Source: Synergistaceae bacterium UBA4088 (lineage in GTDB: Bacteria > Synergistota > Synergistia > Synergistales > Thermovirgaceae). From it: a DNA stretch of 8,296 nt. The notes beneath the pieces were generated by a model, which worked only from the letters and a program-made list of their open reading frames with translations, made no database searches and was not told the DNA's origin. Where the stretch lies: the NCBI GenBank assembly GCA_002382605.1, contig DFYG01000055.1, positions 1 through 8,296 of the forward strand. The letters are read 5' to 3'. This document shows, in pieces, positions 1 through 7,233 of the stretch. A program made the position numbers and the translations under genes. Positions within the stretch are counted from its first letter, which is position 1, and each line of letters starts with the position of its first letter.

Positions 1-341
1 AGGCCATCGATCTTGAGTTCGCAGCAGACCCTGGGATAAGATGATCGGCGAAGGAATCCTTCCAGGTCATCCCTGTTGAAGGCATTCTCAAGGCTCAGCA
101 TCGGAAAGGCGTGGACAGCCTTCCTGAATTCGTTCCCTGGGGTTCCTCCAACTCGTGCTGTGGGGGAAGAAGACTCCGTGGAGTCACCCACGGAGCTCTC
201 AAGGGCGATCAGTTCACGTATAAGAAGGTCGTACTTCGCGTCACTTATCTCAGGCGCGTCGAGGTCGTAGTAAAGGTGGTCGTGCCGGGCTATCTCCGCG
301 CGGAGACTTCTGATCCTGTCCCTGATCCTGTCCTCTTCCAC
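1..341 (-). CDS. ligA: NAD-dependent DNA ligase, N-terminal part (cut by window edge)
   Basis: LigA seals nicks in duplex DNA using NAD+ in replication and repair. The 113 visible residues cover the N-terminal Ia domain and the start of the adenylation domain. Near residues 24-37 there is the LYYDLDAPEISDAKYD stretch typical of the NAD+-binding Ia domain, then PTARVGG (60-66) and the HAFPMLSLENAF block (77-88). The window ends in CELKIDGL, the KxDG nucleotidyltransferase motif I, with the AMP-accepting lysine at residue 110 (E. coli LigA uses Lys115). The start is GTG at 341, behind a GGGGAGGG ribosome-binding site. No other start fits between it and the lysS stop 24 bases upstream. The rest (OB, zinc finger, HhH, BRCT) lies beyond base 1. 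It is the last visible gene of the minus-strand run. The identification is secure; only the 3' extent is unseen. Confidence 0.96.
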   Translation of the reverse strand, partial: MEEDRIRDRIRSLRAEIARHDHLYYDLDAPEISDAKYDLLIRELIALESSVGDSTESSSPTARVGGTPGNEFRKAVHAFPMLSLENAFNRDDLEGFLRRSSYPRVCCELKIDG

Positions 342-365
342 TCCAGACCCTCCCCGCAGGAAGCC

Positions 366-1874
366 TCAAGCTTTCGGCCGCATCGTCGGGAAGAGAATGA
401 CGTCCCGGATCGAGCGGGAATCCGTGAGGAACATCGTGAGCCGATCTATGCCGATCCCCAGTCCCCCGGTCGGCGGGAGGCCGTATTCAAGCGCATTGAT
501 GTAATCCTCATCGAAAGCGTGCGCCTCTTCGTCGCCGGATTCCTTCTTCTTCAATTGGTCCATGAAGCGTTCTCGCTGGTCGAGCGGGTCGTTGAGCTCG
601 CTGAATGCATTAGCGACCTCGGATCCGCAGATGTAGAGCTCGAAGCGGTTGGTGAAGTCGGGGTCATCGGGATTCTTCTTCGCGAGGGGAGAGACCTCAG
701 TCGGGTGACCGATGACGAAAGTCGGCTGTATGAGCTTCTCCTCGACGAAGGACTCAAAAAGCTCCGTCAGGATGATGAAACGGCTCTCTTTCCCGTCGAT
801 CTCCAACCCCTTCTTCTTCGCAAATTCGCGGGCCTGGGCATCATCCACGGCGTAGATGTCGAATCCTGTGCTCTCCTTGACAAGCTCTGCCATTGTGGCC
901 CTCCTGAAGGGCGGGTGCAGGCTGATGGGAGTTTCCTGGTAGATTATGTCCCTTCCTCCGACCGCATCGGCCGAAGCGACAATCAGTTCCTCCGTGAGTT
1001 TCAGGATGTCCTCGTAGTTGGCATAGGCCCAGTAGACCTCCATGGCAGTGAACTCGGGGTTGTGCATGATGTCGATCCCCTCGTTGCGGAAGTTCTTGCC
1101 GATCTCGTAAACACGGCCGAGCATTCCGACAATAAGCCGCTTGAGGTAGAGCTCCGTCGCGATCCGCAGGTACATGTTCACTCCGAGGGCGTTGTGGAAT
1201 GTCGTGAACGGACGCGCGTTCGCCCCGCCCGCCAGGGTGGCCAGAGTAGGAGTCTCCACCTCTATGGATCCGTGAGCCTCAAGCACCTGCCTGAATGTCG
1301 AGATTATTCTTGCCCGCTTCCTGAAGGTTTCCCTGACATCGGGGTTGGCAATGAGGTCGACATACCTCTGGCGGTAACGGATCTCCGTATCCTTGAGCCC
1401 GTGCCATTTTTCCGGAAGGGGGCGAAGTGCCTTGGCCAGAAGAACGCACCTGGTGACAAGAATTGAAAGTTCTCCTCTGCTTGTTCTGCAGGGATTCCCC
1501 ACGATGCCGACCATGTCCCCTGAATCGACCCACTTCTTGAAGAAGTTGTAGGGCTCTTCGCCCATGGAATCGAGCTGAAGGTAAAGCTGCATGTTCGACG
1601 TCTCGTCGGCCAGGTTAGCAAAGGATGCCTTGCCGTGTCTTCTGAGCGTCATGAGCCGGCCGGCGGTGATTATCTCCGTCTCGTCCCTTTCATCAGGGAC
1701 AAGATGGTCAAAGTTCTCCCGGACAAATTCAAGAGTGTGCTTCTTTATCCACTGCTCATGGACGAAGGGGTCGTAACCCTCCTCCTCACGCAGTCTGCGA
1801 AGTTTGTCTGTCCTCTGCTTGAGTATCTCGTCCTCCTGTATCGCTGATTCTTCAGGAAGCCTTTCGTCAGTCAT
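366..1874 (-). CDS. lysS: Lysyl-tRNA synthetase, class II
   Basis: LysS activates lysine with ATP and charges tRNA-Lys in the cytoplasm. The 502-residue product is full length (E. coli LysS is 505). An N-terminal OB-fold anticodon-binding domain spans about residues 65-145, with the usual TSRGELSILV stretch at 131-140. The class II catalytic core follows: motif 1 around 190-212 (ends in VETPTL), motif 2 at 262-282 (FRNEGIDIMHNPEFTAMEVY, with the ATP-binding Arg), and motif 3 near 469-483 (TGGLGIGIDRLTMFL). The C-terminus RDVILFPTMRPKA is typical of bacterial LysS. The chosen ATG at 1874 overlaps the dus stop by 8 bases and has GGAAGGGG eight bases upstream. The open frame continues to an ATG at 2066, but those extra 64 residues read through dus and do not resemble LysS. 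The dus-lysS pairing is seen in other bacteria and suggests co-expression of tRNA-acting enzymes. Confidence 0.97.
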   Translation of the reverse strand: MTDERLPEESAIQEDEILKQRTDKLRRLREEEGYDPFVHEQWIKKHTLEFVRENFDHLVPDERDETEIITAGRLMTLRRHGKASFANLADETSNMQLYLQLDSMGEEPYNFFKKWVDSGDMVGIVGNPCRTSRGELSILVTRCVLLAKALRPLPEKWHGLKDTEIRYRQRYVDLIANPDVRETFRKRARIISTFRQVLEAHGSIEVETPTLATLAGGANARPFTTFHNALGVNMYLRIATELYLKRLIVGMLGRVYEIGKNFRNEGIDIMHNPEFTAMEVYWAYANYEDILKLTEELIVASADAVGGRDIIYQETPISLHPPFRRATMAELVKESTGFDIYAVDDAQAREFAKKKGLEIDGKESRFIILTELFESFVEEKLIQPTFVIGHPTEVSPLAKKNPDDPDFTNRFELYICGSEVANAFSELNDPLDQRERFMDQLKKKESGDEEAHAFDEDYINALEYGLPPTGGLGIGIDRLTMFLTDSRSIRDVILFPTMRPKA

Positions 1875-2886
1875 GCTGCTCGCCCCTTCCGGCATTTGCT
1901 TTCCACTCTTCAAGTGTCTCACGCATCTCAACCCACCCCGGGACGACAGCAATTGCCTGCCGGAATCGGGATGCTCCGCGTAACCCTCTAAAGATACCCG
2001 AGAGGAAGCGCTTGAGCAATAGAAGAGCGATCCTTTCACCCTCTTCGGCGGCAAGGGCATCCCCAAGCAGGACCAGTTCCCCTATCCTGCGTCCGGGATC
2101 GGCGCAAAGCAGGCTTGTCTCGACCGGGAAACCGCATCTGTGCAGCGCCGCTGGAACAATAAAGGGATCCCTGAATGCCCCCCGCGCGACAAATACGGCT
2201 GAGCACCCTCCATCGAGAAGATCGCTGACATCGTCGGGTGTGTAGACATCTCCGCTTGCGGCTACCATCCCCGGGAAGGCCCGGGCCGCCGAAAGGATCA
2301 CGGACCTGTCCGAATCTCCTCCATAGCGCTGTCCTGGTGATCTCCCATGGATACAGACATGCGATGCTCCCGCCTCCAGAAGCATTTCAGTAAAGGCAAG
2401 TGTGTCCATAGGGCTGTTCAGGGGCATCTTCCTTGTCTTTACCCATACGGGAAGGCCTGCGGCCGTCAATGCCCTCACCATCGTCCGGGCCACTTCAGGC
2501 CGTTCAAGGAGCCTCGAACCCGCCCCTTTTTTCAGGACCTTGGGCATGGGACAGGCCATGTTTATGCCAACTGCATCGAACTCGGAAGAGGGAACAGCAA
2601 TGAGCGCTCCCTCAAGGAGAGTCCGTTCGTCCCCCGCAAAAAGTTGGAGGACAACTGGTCCTTCACCCTCAAGGGTCCGCAGCATGGCGGAGGTTTTTCT
2701 GCTCCCGTGCAGCAGGCCGGCACAGCTGATCATCTCGGTATGGGTAAGTCCGGCTCCGAGTCTGCTAAAAAACAGCCGGACGGAAGGAACGGTTATACCC
2801 GCCAGAGGGGCAAGCCAGACAGGGTTTCGGACAGGAACTCCTCCAATTATCCTGGGAAAGGACGAGGCTTGAAAAGTTATGTTAAT
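1867..2886 (-). CDS. dus: tRNA-dihydrouridine synthase (DusB-like), non-canonical start
   Basis: Dus enzymes are FMN-dependent and reduce specific uridines of tRNA to dihydrouridine. Homology begins with VRNPVWLAPLAGIT (the NPV-APMAG-T FMN-binding start of the TIM barrel) and continues with THTEMISCAGLLHG. With residue 1 at base 2886, the catalytic Cys is residue 112 in INMACPMPKVLKKGAGSRLL. Then come KTRKMP, IHGRSPGQRYGGDSD, ASGDV and ARGAFRDPFI (substrate and FMN contacts) and a C-terminal helical RNA-binding domain. The first ATG in frame is at 2733, but a start there would remove strand 1 and the FMN-binding APLAG segment. No ATG, GTG or TTG exists in frame between the upstream stop near 2950 and 2733. 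The candidates are ATT at 2886 (overlapping the coaX stop) or ATA at 2880, which lies six bases after GGGAGAG. From 2886 the protein is 339 residues, normal for DusB. The motif is GITV where GVTD is usual. The family is sure; the start is not. Confidence 0.88.
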   Translation of the reverse strand: MNITFQASSFPRIIGGVPVRNPVWLAPLAGITVPSVRLFFSRLGAGLTHTEMISCAGLLHGSRKTSAMLRTLEGEGPVVLQLFAGDERTLLEGALIAVPSSEFDAVGINMACPMPKVLKKGAGSRLLERPEVARTMVRALTAAGLPVWVKTRKMPLNSPMDTLAFTEMLLEAGASHVCIHGRSPGQRYGGDSDRSVILSAARAFPGMVAASGDVYTPDDVSDLLDGGCSAVFVARGAFRDPFIVPAALHRCGFPVETSLLCADPGRRIGELVLLGDALAAEEGERIALLLLKRFLSGIFRGLRGASRFRQAIAVVPGWVEMRETLEEWKANAGRGEQHD

Positions 2887-3652
2887 CTCTCCCGCGGTTC
2901 CTGTCGTAAATAATGCGCAAGCCTTCCAGCGTGAGCCACGGCTCGACGGACATTATCGTCCTGGAAAGGGGCTCCATAACCTCCGCATGCCCCCCGGTCG
3001 CTATCACAGGCGCTTCCATACCCATCTCGCCGCGGATCCTTTCAACCAGCGAATCGACCAGGCCGATGAAGCCGTAAAGCATCCCCGACTGTATGGATTC
3101 ACCAGTTGTTCTTCCGATCACATGTCCGGGGACTTCAAATGAAACCTTGGGAAGCTTGGCGGCCCGTCCGAAGAGGGCCTCCATGCTTACTACGAGACCT
3201 GGAGCTATAGATCCTCCCAGGTATTCGCCGGAAGGAGATATGGCATCGAGCGTAATGGCTGTGCCAAAATCCACGATGATCAGCGGCGATCCGTACTGTC
3301 TTATCCCGGCCACCGCGTTAACAAGACGGTCCGCCCCCACTTCGCCCGGTGTTTTGTAGAGGATAGGAACCCCGAGGTCGATCTCGCTTGTCACCTTCAG
3401 GCATTCGATACCCAGGTAGCGGCGTATCCCATCCTCCCACGGAGCGTCGAGAGGAGGAACCACGCTTGAAAAGGCAGCCCCTTTGATGTCTTTCGGAGTT
3501 ATTCCTGCAAGTGAGATCAGGTTGAGCAAATATATACCAAGTTCGTCGGCGGTATGCTTCCCGGAGATAAGACGCCAGTGCATCAGCAGATCCTCACCAT
3601 CGAATATTCCCAGGACCGTGTTTGTGTTGCCTATGTCTATTACCAGAAGCAT
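2882..3652 (-). CDS. coaX: Type III pantothenate kinase
   Basis: CoaX phosphorylates pantothenate with ATP, the first committed step of coenzyme A synthesis. The type III enzyme is unrelated to CoaA and is not feedback-inhibited by CoA. The 256 residues match the usual family length and show all expected ASKHA-fold motifs: DIGNTNTVLG (6-15, phosphate binding), GADRLVNAVA (106-115, with the likely catalytic Asp109), VDFGTAITLDAI (127-138, with the cation-site Asp128), GGSIAPGL (146-153) and ATGG (218-221). The C-terminus TLEGLRIIYDRN is also typical. The start ATG at 3652 has an exceptionally strong ribosome-binding site. The gene follows comEC by 31 bases and overlaps the likely dus start by about 5 bases, so it sits inside the operon. 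Identification is secure. Confidence 0.97.
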   Translation of the reverse strand: MLLVIDIGNTNTVLGIFDGEDLLMHWRLISGKHTADELGIYLLNLISLAGITPKDIKGAAFSSVVPPLDAPWEDGIRRYLGIECLKVTSEIDLGVPILYKTPGEVGADRLVNAVAGIRQYGSPLIIVDFGTAITLDAISPSGEYLGGSIAPGLVVSMEALFGRAAKLPKVSFEVPGHVIGRTTGESIQSGMLYGFIGLVDSLVERIRGEMGMEAPVIATGGHAEVMEPLSRTIMSVEPWLTLEGLRIIYDRNRGRD

Positions 3653-3654
3653 GC

Positions 3655-3665
3655 GATCACCTCCT
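3655..3665 (-). promoter_or_regulatory. Very strong ribosome-binding site of coaX
   Basis: On the minus strand the leader reads AGGAGGTGATC, an 11-base match to the complement of the usual 16S rRNA 3' end. Seven bases separate GGAGG from the coaX ATG. The other genes of the run have much shorter matches, so coaX can be translated independently of its upstream neighbour comEC. Confidence 0.85.
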
Positions 3666-3683
3666 GCTCGTTGTCGAACGGAT

Positions 3684-5096
3684 TCACAGCATTGTCAGGC
3701 AGACGGTTATCCCCCCGGCGAATGCCGCTGCCGGAAAGCTCCGGAAACCTATGCCCCTTAAAAGAAAAAAAGCAGCCAATAAAACGCTGAAAATGCTCAG
3801 GGCGCTGGACGGCATGACCTTCCAGGAGAGCAGATCCACCGCCAGATCGGCAACATGCGCCCAGGCGGAAAAGAGGATCTCACCGGCGCCGGCAGGCAGC
3901 CAGCCTCCAGGGATCCCCGCCAGGGCAGGGAGAGCGAGAATGGATGCTGCCGGGAGAAGTACCCCGAACACCGGAACAGCAATGAAGTTTATCGCCATTC
4001 CGGCGACCGGGACAGAACCGAAAGCATCCGATACAGGAGCTGCCGTACAGACCCACAGCAGGACCGGTGCCAGAAACCACGCTTTTTTCGCCCCAAGATC
4101 ATGCAGTGAAGAAAGGATCAGTGCAGCCAGCATAGAGAGCTGCCAGCCAAGGTCCCAGAAAAACCATGGTCTCCAGAGGAGCAGAAGCAGTCCCGCCACC
4201 GAGACGGTGTTAACCGCCGCGAGAGGGCGCCCTATCCATCTTCCCACAAAACCGGCCTGAAGCATCAGCCCGGCCCGGAGTGCGCTCGATGAAACCCCTG
4301 CAATCAGCACATAGAACCACATTGCGAAAGAAGCCATCGAAAGCCGGAAGAACCTTACGGGCAGTATCAGGAAAAGCAAAAAAACCACCATTCCCACATG
4401 AAGGCCGGAGACCGCAAGGAGATGAGAGGTCCCCCAGGAAGCATGCCTCAGGGCAAGATCCGGATCTCGCGCGCCAAGCCACGCGGCCAGCAGATGCCCT
4501 CTCATAAGGGGCGGCATTGTTTTCAGGATACGCTCTCTCAGGAGGCTCCGCCACCACGAAACTCCGATCGAGGTCTCTTTTACAGGCTCAGCGGAGGCCC
4601 GGCGCAGAATGCCGTCCGCCCCCCTTGCCTTCCAGTATGTCCCCTCGTCGAAACCGGAGATCCCGGGGCGTGGGACCAGTGGCTCAGCCAGTCCTTTGAC
4701 ACTGAGCCTCTCTCCCTCCCTGGCAAGGACGGATGGGGGGAGATGAACAACAAACCTGCCTTCATGGGAATCAAGAAGTACAACTCTGCCCCTCCCCCAT
4801 GAACGCTCGCTTATCACTCTTCCCTGGATGTCGACCCTTTTTGTCTCAAAACCTCCATCATCCAGACGGGAATACAGGAACAGTGATCCGGCCAGGGTCA
4901 GAAAGAGAATAAAAGAAAAAACCTGCCGGAAACCTGGAGATATCACTTCAGCCGAACCGGCCAGCCCCAGGAAGCATGCGAAAAGAAAGGCCCCTGACAA
5001 GGCACACCATAAAGGGGCTCCATCTGCATTGAGTAAAAGAGCCAGGCACCAGCCTGCGAGAATAACGAAGGCGGGAGCCGAAGCTACCGGGTTCAG
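3684..5096 (-). CDS. comEC: ComEC-type DNA uptake channel protein, lacking the C-terminal nuclease-like domain
   Basis: ComEC forms the inner-membrane channel that carries single-stranded DNA into the cell during natural transformation. Counting from CTG at 5096, the protein has 470 residues. Three N-terminal membrane segments (about 8-22, 28-45, 59-76) are followed by a soluble DUF4131/OB-like region (about 87-177, with GFDEGTYWKARGADG). A polytopic competence domain then carries the hallmark SHLLAVSGLHVG (224-235), VSSSALRAG and FWDLGWQLSMLAAL. It stops after the last membrane helices. The metallo-beta-lactamase-like domain of B. subtilis ComEC (776 residues) is absent, and coaX begins 31 bases later. 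The start is uncertain: TTG at 5000 has no visible Shine-Dalgarno and would drop the first membrane helix. CTG at 5096 overlaps the comEA stop as CTGA and restores it. It follows comEA directly, which supports a DNA-uptake role. Confidence 0.9.
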   Translation of the reverse strand: MNPVASAPAFVILAGWCLALLLNADGAPLWCALSGAFLFACFLGLAGSAEVISPGFRQVFSFILFLTLAGSLFLYSRLDDGGFETKRVDIQGRVISERSWGRGRVVLLDSHEGRFVVHLPPSVLAREGERLSVKGLAEPLVPRPGISGFDEGTYWKARGADGILRRASAEPVKETSIGVSWWRSLLRERILKTMPPLMRGHLLAAWLGARDPDLALRHASWGTSHLLAVSGLHVGMVVFLLFLILPVRFFRLSMASFAMWFYVLIAGVSSSALRAGLMLQAGFVGRWIGRPLAAVNTVSVAGLLLLLWRPWFFWDLGWQLSMLAALILSSLHDLGAKKAWFLAPVLLWVCTAAPVSDAFGSVPVAGMAINFIAVPVFGVLLPAASILALPALAGIPGGWLPAGAGEILFSAWAHVADLAVDLLSWKVMPSSALSIFSVLLAAFFLLRGIGFRSFPAAAFAGGITVCLTML

Positions 5097-5749
5097 CGGG
5101 AGACCGTCACCAGATCCCGTATCGCTGAAAGTTTTGCGGGACCGATCCCCTTCACCGCGAGCAGATCTTCCACGCTTGCGAATCTCCCCCGCTCCTCTCT
5201 GTGTCTAATTATCTCCTGGGCTGTCTTCGGCCCTATCCCCGGAAGCGATTCAAGGGCAGCGGCGTCAGCTCTGTTTATGTCTATCGCGCGCATTCCGCCG
5301 ATCGCGGTGCCGCTACCGGGCGAATATGACCCGGGGGCATCCCCTTCTCCCCTGCGGGGGACGTGGATATGCACTCCATCCTCCAGGGGCAGGGCCATAT
5401 TGAATGCTTCCGGGTCGGCCTCCGATGAGAGCCCGCCCGCCTGCTCCACTGCCTGGTAAACCCTTGTCCCCCCGGGGAGCCTGTAAACTCCCGGCCTCAA
5501 TACGGCGCCGGTAATATAGATGACCCACTGTTCTTCTTCACCTGGCAGCGCTTTTTCGTGCACCTGAGGATAAGAGCCTGGTTCCAGGTCCTGCTGGACA
5601 GCCGTCACCGGAGCGGGACCTGCAACGGCTCCCGAGGGGCGTTTATCCCACCTGCCGGAGAATGCCGTAACAATGGAGCCCGCCGCTACAAGGCAGAGAA
5701 GACCCGCAGCAAGGAAGATCAGACCTCTTTTCGACTTGATCCAGTCCAT
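5093..5749 (-). CDS. comEA: ComEA-like DNA receptor with SLBB and helix-hairpin-helix domains
   Basis: ComEA is a membrane-anchored or periplasmic DNA-binding protein that receives double-stranded DNA and hands it to ComEC. The 218-residue product has a short basic N-terminus (MDWIKSKRG) and one membrane segment at about 9-30. After a linker comes an SLBB domain at about 73-132 (VIYITGAVLRPGVYRLPGG, then DGVHIHVPRRGE), followed by a Gly/Ser/Pro linker. The C-terminal tandem helix-hairpin-helix region (156-216) contains INRADAAALESLPGIGPKTA and VKGIGPAKLSAI, the sugar-phosphate backbone-binding hairpins. The ATG at 5749 shares its A with the miaB stop (TGATG) and has GGTGGTGGAG just upstream. 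The longer frame to 5809 only reads through miaB. A GTG one codon earlier is also possible. It precedes comEC with a 4-base overlap, the classical comEA-comEC order. Confidence 0.95.
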   Translation of the reverse strand: MDWIKSKRGLIFLAAGLLCLVAAGSIVTAFSGRWDKRPSGAVAGPAPVTAVQQDLEPGSYPQVHEKALPGEEEQWVIYITGAVLRPGVYRLPGGTRVYQAVEQAGGLSSEADPEAFNMALPLEDGVHIHVPRRGEGDAPGSYSPGSGTAIGGMRAIDINRADAAALESLPGIGPKTAQEIIRHREERGRFASVEDLLAVKGIGPAKLSAIRDLVTVSR

Positions 5750-7092
5750 CACTCCACCACCATTGAAGACCTGTCGTCCGGGGATAGAACTTCCCCTGAG
5801 AGACACCATTTTTTCGTCCCGGTTATCCGGACCCTGAAGAAAGACCCCAGCATGGAGGAATCCCCCGGGAAAATGACCACTTTGTCGGACGGCGTCCTGC
5901 CCTGCAGCATGGAACCTCCCCTTGGCGCGGCTCCGTCTGCCAGGACGATGAAAGTTCTCCCTACAAGTGCCTCATTGATCTCCTGCGAGATAGCCGTCTG
6001 AATGGAGTTGATGACTGCAAGACGGCGCTGTTTCTCGGGGCCGGGTATCTGCCCATCCATTTTAGCGGCGGGGGTTCCCGCCCTTGGAGAAAAAGCGGCC
6101 GTATGTATAAGGTCGAACCGAAAACGTTCGACAGCTTCGACAGATCTTTCAAAATCGGCATCGGTTTCACCCGGAAATCCTACTATAAGATCGCTGGTAA
6201 GGGATACTCCGGGAAGCGCCGAGCGGATCATCCCGGCTATCGAGGCATATTCCTCTACAGTGTAGCCCCTGTTCATCAATTTGAGTATACGGTCGCTTCC
6301 GGACTGGATCGGGAGGTTGATCCAGGGGCAGATCGAAGGTCTTCTGGACATGACGTCAACTACATCTTTCGTAAGGTCCTTCGGGTGGGCCGTCGAAAAA
6401 CGGATCCTTGCGACTCCGTTCATGGATGCGACCTCGTCGATAAGGGATGAAAAGGAATATCCTCTCCCAAGATCGAGACCGTAGGTGTTGACGTTCTGTC
6501 CGATGAGAGTTATCTCCCTGACTCCCGAGGATACAAGCTCCTCCACTTCGCGGAATATCTCCTCCGGCTGCTTTGAAACGAAGCGCCCCCGGACATGGGG
6601 GACAATGCAGTAGGTACAGAAGTTGTCGCAACCGTTCGCTATGGTGATGAATGCCTTCCACGGGTTTGCCCTCAGGAGGGGAGCCACTGTAAGGTCGTCG
6701 AGAGAGACAGGATTTTCATCGAGGATAGAGGTCCTCTTTCCCGTGATCATGGCATTTTCCATTTCCACGGGGATCCTTCCAAGACTTCTTGGCCCACAGA
6801 CAAGACGAACTGAAGGGAACCGCTTCATCAGTTGCGTCCCGGTTCTCTGCGCCATGCATCCGACAACTGCTATCGCTGGAGGTGTCCGGCCAGTTGATGA
6901 GTCCAAACGGCCTATTTCGCTCCAGACCTTCTGCTCTGCCTTGTCACGAATGCTGCAGGTTACGAAAACGACGATATCCGCCTCTTCCTCAGGTGTCTCC
7001 AGCCAACCGCGTGAGACCAGGGCCGTTCGAAGCCTGTCGGCATCATAGACATTCATCTGACATCCGTAAACCTTCATCGAAAAACCGTACAA
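5749..7092 (-). CDS. miaB: tRNA-2-methylthio-N6-dimethylallyladenosine synthase MiaB
   Basis: MiaB is a radical-SAM methylthiotransferase that converts i6A37 to ms2i6A37 in tRNAs reading UNN codons. The 447 residues contain an N-terminal UPF0004 domain whose auxiliary [4Fe-4S] cluster ligands are visible at Cys11 (VYGCQMN), Cys46 (VTCSIRD) and Cys79 (VVGCMAQ). The radical-SAM cluster motif CxxxCxxC is at Cys155, Cys159 and Cys162 (NGCDNFCTYCIVPHVRGR). LIGQNVNTYG (196-205), LPIQSGSD (260-267) and IVGFPGET (303-310) also match. A C-terminal TRAM domain at about 378-437 binds tRNA. CQMN and the PHVRGR context favour MiaB over MtaB or RimO. I chose TTG at 7092 because GGAGGGAG lies seven bases upstream and it gives the usual N-terminal length. 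A TTG at 7131 has no such site. It heads the minus-strand run, with its own promoter region in front. Confidence 0.95.
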   Translation of the reverse strand: MYGFSMKVYGCQMNVYDADRLRTALVSRGWLETPEEEADIVVFVTCSIRDKAEQKVWSEIGRLDSSTGRTPPAIAVVGCMAQRTGTQLMKRFPSVRLVCGPRSLGRIPVEMENAMITGKRTSILDENPVSLDDLTVAPLLRANPWKAFITIANGCDNFCTYCIVPHVRGRFVSKQPEEIFREVEELVSSGVREITLIGQNVNTYGLDLGRGYSFSSLIDEVASMNGVARIRFSTAHPKDLTKDVVDVMSRRPSICPWINLPIQSGSDRILKLMNRGYTVEEYASIAGMIRSALPGVSLTSDLIVGFPGETDADFERSVEAVERFRFDLIHTAAFSPRAGTPAAKMDGQIPGPEKQRRLAVINSIQTAISQEINEALVGRTFIVLADGAAPRGGSMLQGRTPSDKVVIFPGDSSMLGSFFRVRITGTKKWCLSGEVLSPDDRSSMVVE

Positions 7093-7096
7093 TACT

Positions 7097-7104
7097 CTCC
7101 CTCC
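7097..7104 (-). promoter_or_regulatory. Ribosome-binding site that fixes the miaB TTG start
   Basis: On the minus strand GGAGGGAG is followed by the miaB TTG, with seven bases between GGAGG and the start. This placement decides for TTG at 7092 against the upstream in-frame TTG at 7131. Confidence 0.75.
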
Positions 7105-7145
7105 AGGAAGTTGCGGTTTCAAGGCGAACAAGTGTTACCCCCGGA

Positions 7146-7154
7146 ATGATACCA
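7146..7154 (-). promoter_or_regulatory. Putative extended -10 promoter for the miaB operon
   Basis: On the minus strand the sequence reads TGGTATCAT, an extended -10 (TGn followed by a five-of-six match to TATAAT). The region 15-17 bases further upstream is only a poor -35, as is usual for extended -10 promoters. Transcription would begin near 7139 and give a leader of roughly 47 bases before the miaB TTG. This is a motif match by eye only. Confidence 0.45.
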
Positions 7155-7178
7155 CTACAGGGAGCCTTCAAACCCTTA

Positions 7179-7208
7179 TGGACATCCGACCCGTTTTGAA
7201 TGTAAGAT
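7179..7208 (+). promoter_or_regulatory. Putative sigma-70-type promoter for the exported protein gene
   Basis: TGGACA at 7179-7184 (five of six to TTGACA) and TAAGAT at 7203-7208 (four of six to TATAAT) are separated by 18 bases. The start of transcription would be near 7215, about 34 bases before the ATG at 7249. It lies back to back with the leftward miaB promoter, so the two units share a short divergent control region. Confidence 0.5.
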
Positions 7209-7216
7209 TCCGGGGA

Positions 7217-7233
7217 CCGGTAGTGAAGACCGG
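7217..7233 (+). promoter_or_regulatory. Small inverted repeat in the leader of the exported protein gene
   Basis: CCGGT and ACCGG are separated by AGTGAAG and could form a 5-bp GC-rich hairpin at the very start of the predicted transcript. It lies just ahead of the AGGGTGGTGAT ribosome-binding region. It could be an operator half-site pair or a leader hairpin, or it may be chance, since the repeat is short. Confidence 0.25.

Noticed and set aside
111..1466. Long 451-codon open frame on the plus strand
   Set aside because: It is antisense to ligA and lysS, whose class II synthetase and ligase motifs are unmistakable. Its own product has no recognisable motif, and it is a normal by-product of GC-rich codon use.
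1875..2066. N-terminal extension of lysS to an upstream ATG
   Set aside because: It would overlap dus by 200 bases and does not resemble LysS. The ATG at 1874 has a good ribosome-binding site and gives the usual length.
3622..4260. 212-codon plus-strand frame
   Set aside because: It is antisense to comEC and the start of coaX, low in hydrophobic order and rich in Arg/Ser/Pro, as expected for a shadow frame.
5750..5809. 20-codon N-terminal extension of comEA
   Set aside because: It reads through the end of miaB and would displace the basic N-terminus and membrane segment. ATG at 5749 has a good site and overlap.
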